From an uncultured Microbacterium sp. (GTDB taxonomy: Bacteria > Actinomycetota > Actinomycetes > Actinomycetales > Microbacteriaceae): a stretch of 64,000 bases of DNA. Made by a program: the position numbers and the translations under genes. Location of the stretch: NCBI RefSeq assembly GCF_937927635.1, contig NZ_CALBRW010000045.1, forward strand, positions 1 through 64,000. The letters are read 5' to 3'. Positions 59,963-64,000 of the stretch are shown here, one piece after another (position 1 is the stretch's first letter; every line of letters begins with the position of its first letter). Under the pieces are notes generated by a model. That model searched no databases and had not been told where the DNA came from. It worked only from the letters and a program-made list of their open reading frames with translations.

Positions 59963-61696
59963 TCAGCCGGTGACGGCGCCCTGCGAGGCAGAGCGCACGA
60001 GGCGAGCGAACTTGGCGAGGACGCCACGGGTATAGCGCGGAGGAAGGGGCTCCCAGCCCTCATGGCGGGAGCTCAGCTCTGCCTCCTCGACGAGTAGCTC
60101 GAGGGAGCGAGCCGCGATATCGACCCGTATCAGATCACCATCGCGCACGAAGGCGATGGGACCTGCGTCCACCGCTTCGGGTGCTATGTGGCCGATGCAC
60201 AGGCCGGTTGTGCCGCCTGAGAATCGACCGTCTGTCAAGAGTAGTACATCTTTTCCGAGCCCCGCGCCCTTGATGGCGCCGGTGATCGCCAGCATCTCGC
60301 GCATGCCGGGGCCGCCCTTGGGACCCTCGTAGCGGATGACGACCACGTCGCCGGCCTTGATGTCGCCGTCGGCGAGCGCATCCATGGCCGCGCGCTCGCG
60401 CTCGAACACGCGTGCCGGGCCCTCGAACACCGCGGCGTCGAAGCCCGCGGTCTTCACCACAGCGCCCTCGGGCGCCATCGACCCGTGCAGGATCGTGATG
60501 CCGCCGGTGCCGTGGATGGGGTTGTCGAAGGTGCGGATGACCTCGCCGTCGATGGGGGCGGGGTCCAGCTCCTTCAGGTTCTCGGCGAGGGTCTTGCCGG
60601 TGACGGTCAGCGCGTCGCCGTGCAGGTAGCCCTCGTCGAGCATCGCCTTCATGATCACGGGGATGCCGCCGTGCCGGTCGACGTCGTTCATGACGTACTG
60701 GCCGAAGGGCTTGAGGTCGCCCACATGCGGGACCTTGTCGCCGATGCGGTTGAAGTCGTGCAGGCTCAGGTCGACGCCGGCCTCGTTGGCGATGGCCAGC
60801 AGGTGCAGCACCGCGTTCGTGGAACCGCCCAGCGCCATCAGCAGCGAGATGGCGTTCTCGAACGATTCCTTGGTGAGGATGTCCTTGGTGGTGATGCCCT
60901 GGCGGAGCAGGTTGACGACGGCCTCACCGGAGCGGTGCGCGAAGTAGTCGCGGCGGCGGTCGGCCGCCGGCGGGGCGGCGGAGCCGGGGATGCTGAGACC
61001 GAGTGCCTCGGCCATCGACGCCATGGTGTTGGCGGTGTACATGCCGCCGCAGGCGCCCTCACCGGGAGCGAACGCGCACTCGATGCGCTTGAGGTCCTCC
61101 TCGGTCATGCGGCCGGCGCGACACGCGCCGACGCCCTCGAAGGAGTCGATGATGGTGATGTCCTTCTCGGTGCCGTCCGAGAGCTTGACCCAGCCCGGGG
61201 CGATGGAGCCGGCGTACAGGAACACGCTGGACAGGCCCAGGCGGGCGCTGGCCATCAGCATGCCGGGGATGGACTTGTCGCAGCCGGCCAGCAGCACGCT
61301 GCCGTCGAGGCGCTCGGCCATCATCACGGTCTCGACGGAGTCGGCGATGACCTCGCGCGACACCAGCGAGAAGTGCATGCCCTCGTGACCCATCGAGATG
61401 CCGTCCGAGACGGAGATGGTGCCGAACTGCAGCGGGTAGCCGCCGCCGGAGTGCACGCCCTCCTTCGCCGCCTGCGCGAGCCGGTCCAGGCTCAGGTTGC
61501 AGGGGGTGATCTCATTCCAGCTCGACGCGATGCCGATCTGGGGCTTGTCCCAGTCCGCGTCGCCCATGCCGACGGCACGGAGCATTCCGCGGGATGTGGT
61601 CGCCTCGATGCCGTCGGTGACGACGCGGCTGCGCGGCTTGATGTCGATTTCGGGATGCGCGCCGGGCGCGCCGGGGGGGTCTTCTCGGGTGGACAT
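59963..61696 (-). CDS. ilvD: Dihydroxy-acid dehydratase
   Basis: The protein is 577 residues and an iron-sulfur enzyme. LAGCDKSIPGML, GVGACRAGRMT and GEGACGGMYTANTMASM carry the cluster cysteines, and LLTDGRFSGGTTGLCIGHIAPEA is the signature near the end. It makes the 2-oxo acids for valine and isoleucine. It starts 10 bases after otsB, 60 bases before ilvB. Confidence 0.97.
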   Translation of the reverse strand: MSTREDPPGAPGAHPEIDIKPRSRVVTDGIEATTSRGMLRAVGMGDADWDKPQIGIASSWNEITPCNLSLDRLAQAAKEGVHSGGGYPLQFGTISVSDGISMGHEGMHFSLVSREVIADSVETVMMAERLDGSVLLAGCDKSIPGMLMASARLGLSSVFLYAGSIAPGWVKLSDGTEKDITIIDSFEGVGACRAGRMTEEDLKRIECAFAPGEGACGGMYTANTMASMAEALGLSIPGSAAPPAADRRRDYFAHRSGEAVVNLLRQGITTKDILTKESFENAISLLMALGGSTNAVLHLLAIANEAGVDLSLHDFNRIGDKVPHVGDLKPFGQYVMNDVDRHGGIPVIMKAMLDEGYLHGDALTVTGKTLAENLKELDPAPIDGEVIRTFDNPIHGTGGITILHGSMAPEGAVVKTAGFDAAVFEGPARVFERERAAMDALADGDIKAGDVVVIRYEGPKGGPGMREMLAITGAIKGAGLGKDVLLLTDGRFSGGTTGLCIGHIAPEAVDAGPIAFVRDGDLIRVDIAARSLELLVEEAELSSRHEGWEPLPPRYTRGVLAKFARLVRSASQGAVTG

Positions 61697-61705
61697 GACG
61701 GCAGT

Positions 61706-62503
61706 CTATTCCCGCCCCGTGGCGCGTTCGGCCGCGATGACGTCGAGAAGCTCGGCGATCTGCTGCGGGGAGTCCACGCGCAGCGTCGCCGAGGTCTCCC
61801 CCTCCCCCACACGCACGCCGAGATCGCCGTCCTCCAGCACCCGCAGGGCGTCCTCGTCGGTCACGTCATCCCCGGCGAAGAGGATGCCGGTGGCACCGGT
61901 GCGGTCGCGCAGCGTCCGGATCGCGGCATCCTTGCCCTCCTGTCTCGAGGAGAACTCCAGGATGCGATCCCCGGTGCGCCGCCGCCAGCGCGCCGCCCTC
62001 CGGGCCATCACCTCGTCGACGGCGGAGAACGCCGCCCGCTCCACGGCCGGATCGGCGGGTCTGCCGAGCACGCCCACGCCGAAGGTCTTGCGCTCCAGCT
62101 CCACGCCGGGGTACTGCTCGAGCAGCGGCTCCAGCTCATCGAACAGCGATTCGCGCAGTTCGCGCTCCTGGGCCGTCTCACCGGCATCCGCCTCGCCCTC
62201 GCCGGGGAACCAGTACTGCGCGCCGTGGGATCCCGCCAGGATCACCGGCGAGTCGTCGTCGTGCTCGGCGATCTCGCGCAGATGGACCAGGCTGCGACCG
62301 GACACGTACGCGACCTCGGTGTCGGGCAGGAGCGCCAGCCGCGCCACCGCCGCGGTGACGGAGGGCAGCGCCCTGGCCTGCATCGGATCGGGCACCAGCG
62401 GGGATGCGGTGCCGTCGAAGTCCAGCGCCACCAGCAGCACGGTCGTGCGGGCGATGGCGGTGACGGCGGTGTCGGGCGTGGCTGCGGTCCAGCGGCGGGT
62501 CAT
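61706..62503 (-). CDS. otsB: Trehalose-6-phosphate phosphatase
   Basis: The protein is 265 residues, HAD family. ALDFDGTASPL is the nucleophile motif (DFDGT), with GSHGAQYWFPG as a substrate-binding segment and FAGDDVTDEDALRVL as the last metal site. It dephosphorylates trehalose-6-phosphate from OtsA. Its ATG overlaps the otsA stop by 4 bases. Confidence 0.95.
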   Translation of the reverse strand: MTRRWTAATPDTAVTAIARTTVLLVALDFDGTASPLVPDPMQARALPSVTAAVARLALLPDTEVAYVSGRSLVHLREIAEHDDDSPVILAGSHGAQYWFPGEGEADAGETAQERELRESLFDELEPLLEQYPGVELERKTFGVGVLGRPADPAVERAAFSAVDEVMARRAARWRRRTGDRILEFSSRQEGKDAAIRTLRDRTGATGILFAGDDVTDEDALRVLEDGDLGVRVGEGETSATLRVDSPQQIAELLDVIAAERATGRE

Positions 62504-63927
62504 GCGTGCTCCTGCTCATGGGTGTGGTGGCGGTGGGCTGCGGCGTGCTCGAGCGCCTTCAGGAACGAGCGCGACCAGGCGTCCACGTCGTGCTCGAGCA
62601 CGCGCTTGCGCAGCGATCGCATGCGCCTGGCCTGCTCCTCTCGCGGCATCTCCAGCGCCGCGACGATGGCATCCTTCATGCCCTCGATGTCGTGCGGGTT
62701 CACGCGCACCACCTGCTTGAGCTCGTCCGACGCCCCCGTGAACTCGCTGAGGACGAGGACTCCGCGGTTGTCGGCGCGCGTGGCGACGTACTCCTTGGCG
62801 ACGAGGTTCATGCCGTCCCGCAGGGCGGTGACGAGCATCACATCGGCTGCCAGGTACATCGCCACCATCTCCTCGCGGGGGAAGCCCTGGTGCAGGTAGC
62901 GGATGGCGGTGTGCCCGAGCGTGTCGTGATCGCCGTTGATGCGTCCGATGGCCAGCTCCACCTCGTCGCGCAGGTGCACGTAGGCGTCCACGCGCTCTCT
63001 GCTGGGGCTGGCTACCTGGATGAACGTCGCATCCTCGACCGAGATGCGTCCCTGGTCCAGCAGTTCGCCATACGCCTTGATCCGGTGACGGATGCCCTTG
63101 GTGTAGTCCAACCGGTCCACGCCCAGCAGGATGCGCTTCGGGTTGCCCAGGCCCGCACGGATCTCCGCGGCGCGCGCGCGGATGTCCGGGCGGCGCGCCA
63201 GCTCGCGGTACGGCGTGGTGTCGATGGAGATCGGGAACGCCTTCACGTGCACGTGGCGGCCGTCGGGCATGGCCACCAGGGCGGCCTTCGTCTCGTATCC
63301 CAGCCTGCGCTTGACCGCGGCGATGAAGTTGGCGGCGTCCTGCGCGCGCTGGAAGCCGATGACATCGGCGCCCAGCAGGCCGCGCAGCACCTGGTCCCGC
63401 CACGGCAGCTGCGCGTACAGGCTGTGCGCGGGGAAAGGGATGTGGTGGAAGTAGCCGATCGTGACGTCGGGCCGCAGGTTGCGCACCATCTCCGGCACCA
63501 GCTGAAGCTGGTAGTCGTGCACCCAGACGGTGCCGCCCTTCGCGACGGCCGTCGCGGCGGCCTCGGCGAAGCGCAGGTTCACGGTGACGTAGGCGTCCCA
63601 CCACTCCCGGTGGAACTGCGGCGGAGCGATCACGTCGTGGTACAGCGGCCAGATGGTGTCGTTGGAGAAGCCCTCGTAGTACAGCTGGATCTCGCTCGCG
63701 GACAGCGGCACCGGCAGCAGGCGGATGCCGTCGGCCGTGAACGGCGCGAGTTCCAGGTCGGGCATGCCCGCCCAGCCCACCCATGCGCCGTCGACGGTGT
63801 GCATCATCGGCTCCAGCGCCGCCACCAGTCCGCCCGGCGACGTGCGCCAGATCTCCTCGCCGTCGGCGGTGACGACTCGGTCGACCGGCAGCCTGTTGGC
63901 GACGACGACGAATTCTGCGGCGACCAT
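62500..63927 (-). CDS. otsA: Trehalose-6-phosphate synthase
   Basis: The protein is 475 residues, GT20 family. FVVVANRLPVDRV, SPGGLVAALEPM, VWVHDYQLQLVPEMV, GVDRLDYTKGI and SEFTGASDEL form the UDP-glucose/glucose-6-phosphate site. ATG at 63927. It is the first gene of otsA-otsB, which is followed by ilvD on the same strand. Confidence 0.96.
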   Translation of the reverse strand: MVAAEFVVVANRLPVDRVVTADGEEIWRTSPGGLVAALEPMMHTVDGAWVGWAGMPDLELAPFTADGIRLLPVPLSASEIQLYYEGFSNDTIWPLYHDVIAPPQFHREWWDAYVTVNLRFAEAAATAVAKGGTVWVHDYQLQLVPEMVRNLRPDVTIGYFHHIPFPAHSLYAQLPWRDQVLRGLLGADVIGFQRAQDAANFIAAVKRRLGYETKAALVAMPDGRHVHVKAFPISIDTTPYRELARRPDIRARAAEIRAGLGNPKRILLGVDRLDYTKGIRHRIKAYGELLDQGRISVEDATFIQVASPSRERVDAYVHLRDEVELAIGRINGDHDTLGHTAIRYLHQGFPREEMVAMYLAADVMLVTALRDGMNLVAKEYVATRADNRGVLVLSEFTGASDELKQVVRVNPHDIEGMKDAIVAALEMPREEQARRMRSLRKRVLEHDVDAWSRSFLKALEHAAAHRHHTHEQEHA

Positions 63928-64000
63928 GAAGGCTCCTCTGCTCGGTGCCTCCAGGCTACCGAGCGAAGAGCCGTCAGTGCCGCGTGCGCGACAGGACGCG
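63928..64000. other. Upstream region of otsA to window end
   Basis: 73 bases with the ribosome-binding site GAGGAGCC before otsA. I see no further gene or clear promoter before the window ends. Confidence 0.5.

Noticed and set aside
60485..62899. 804-codon open frame on the plus strand
   Set aside because: Antisense shadow of ilvD, otsB and otsA in high-GC DNA; no start signal and no recognisable domain.
1..64000. CRISPR array
   Set aside because: No regularly spaced short direct repeats were seen on either strand.

Overview
The window is high-GC DNA from an actinobacterium, most likely Microbacterium or another Microbacteriaceae. The evidence is strongly G/C-biased third codon positions, many GTG starts, the clustered ilvD-ilvB-ilvN-ilvC and leuB/ilvE/serA genes, an actinobacterial 539-residue SerA, and a DtxR/IdeR-type iron box. 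The genus is an inference from gene content and style; no database was searched.

Two very different halves meet at a tRNA-Gln(CUG) gene on the minus strand (40207-40281). Everything to its left (1 to about 40.1 kb) looks like one integrative element. Its left end is not in the window. From left to right it holds: an IS21-family element (18-2579) that has cut into a recombinase-like gene; a minus-strand defence operon (about 2.9-16.1 kb) with a DUF4365 protein, HsdM, HsdS, HsdR, a 37-codon micro-ORF, a PD-(D/E)XK nuclease and a YobI-like membrane P-loop NTPase; an XRE regulator and unfamiliar cargo; a visibly A/T-richer block (19.2-24.6 kb) with two prepilin/FGE-lectin-fold proteins that share an identical 149-bp upstream segment, three DUF3846 paralogues with repeated hairpin leaders, a coiled-coil protein and a ribbon-helix-helix protein; a 515-bp noncoding region with hairpins and DnaA-box-like words (27.2-27.8 kb); a lipoprotein/membrane/VWA trio; an MT-A70 methyltransferase; and a transfer module with a TraD/HerA-like ATPase, a replication-relaxation protein, an ArdA-like acidic protein and a large serine recombinase beside the tRNA. 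No mating-pair ATPase, relaxase or reverse transcriptase was recognised here.

Right of the tRNA (40.3-64 kb) is ordinary chromosome: ThrE-type exporter, gltX, an MFS transporter and FAH-family hydrolase pair, a repeat-flanked AbiEi/DUF559-type protein, ilvE, leuB, serA, small membrane proteins, an iron-box-controlled ABC transporter for ferric iron, the ilvCNBD genes and otsBA for trehalose synthesis.

The candidates most worth follow-up are the nuclease/YobI NTPase pair (with its micro-ORF) fused translationally to a type I restriction operon, and the duplicated pilin-displayed proteins, whose C-termini have the layout of diversity-generating-retroelement targets although no reverse transcriptase or template repeat is visible.
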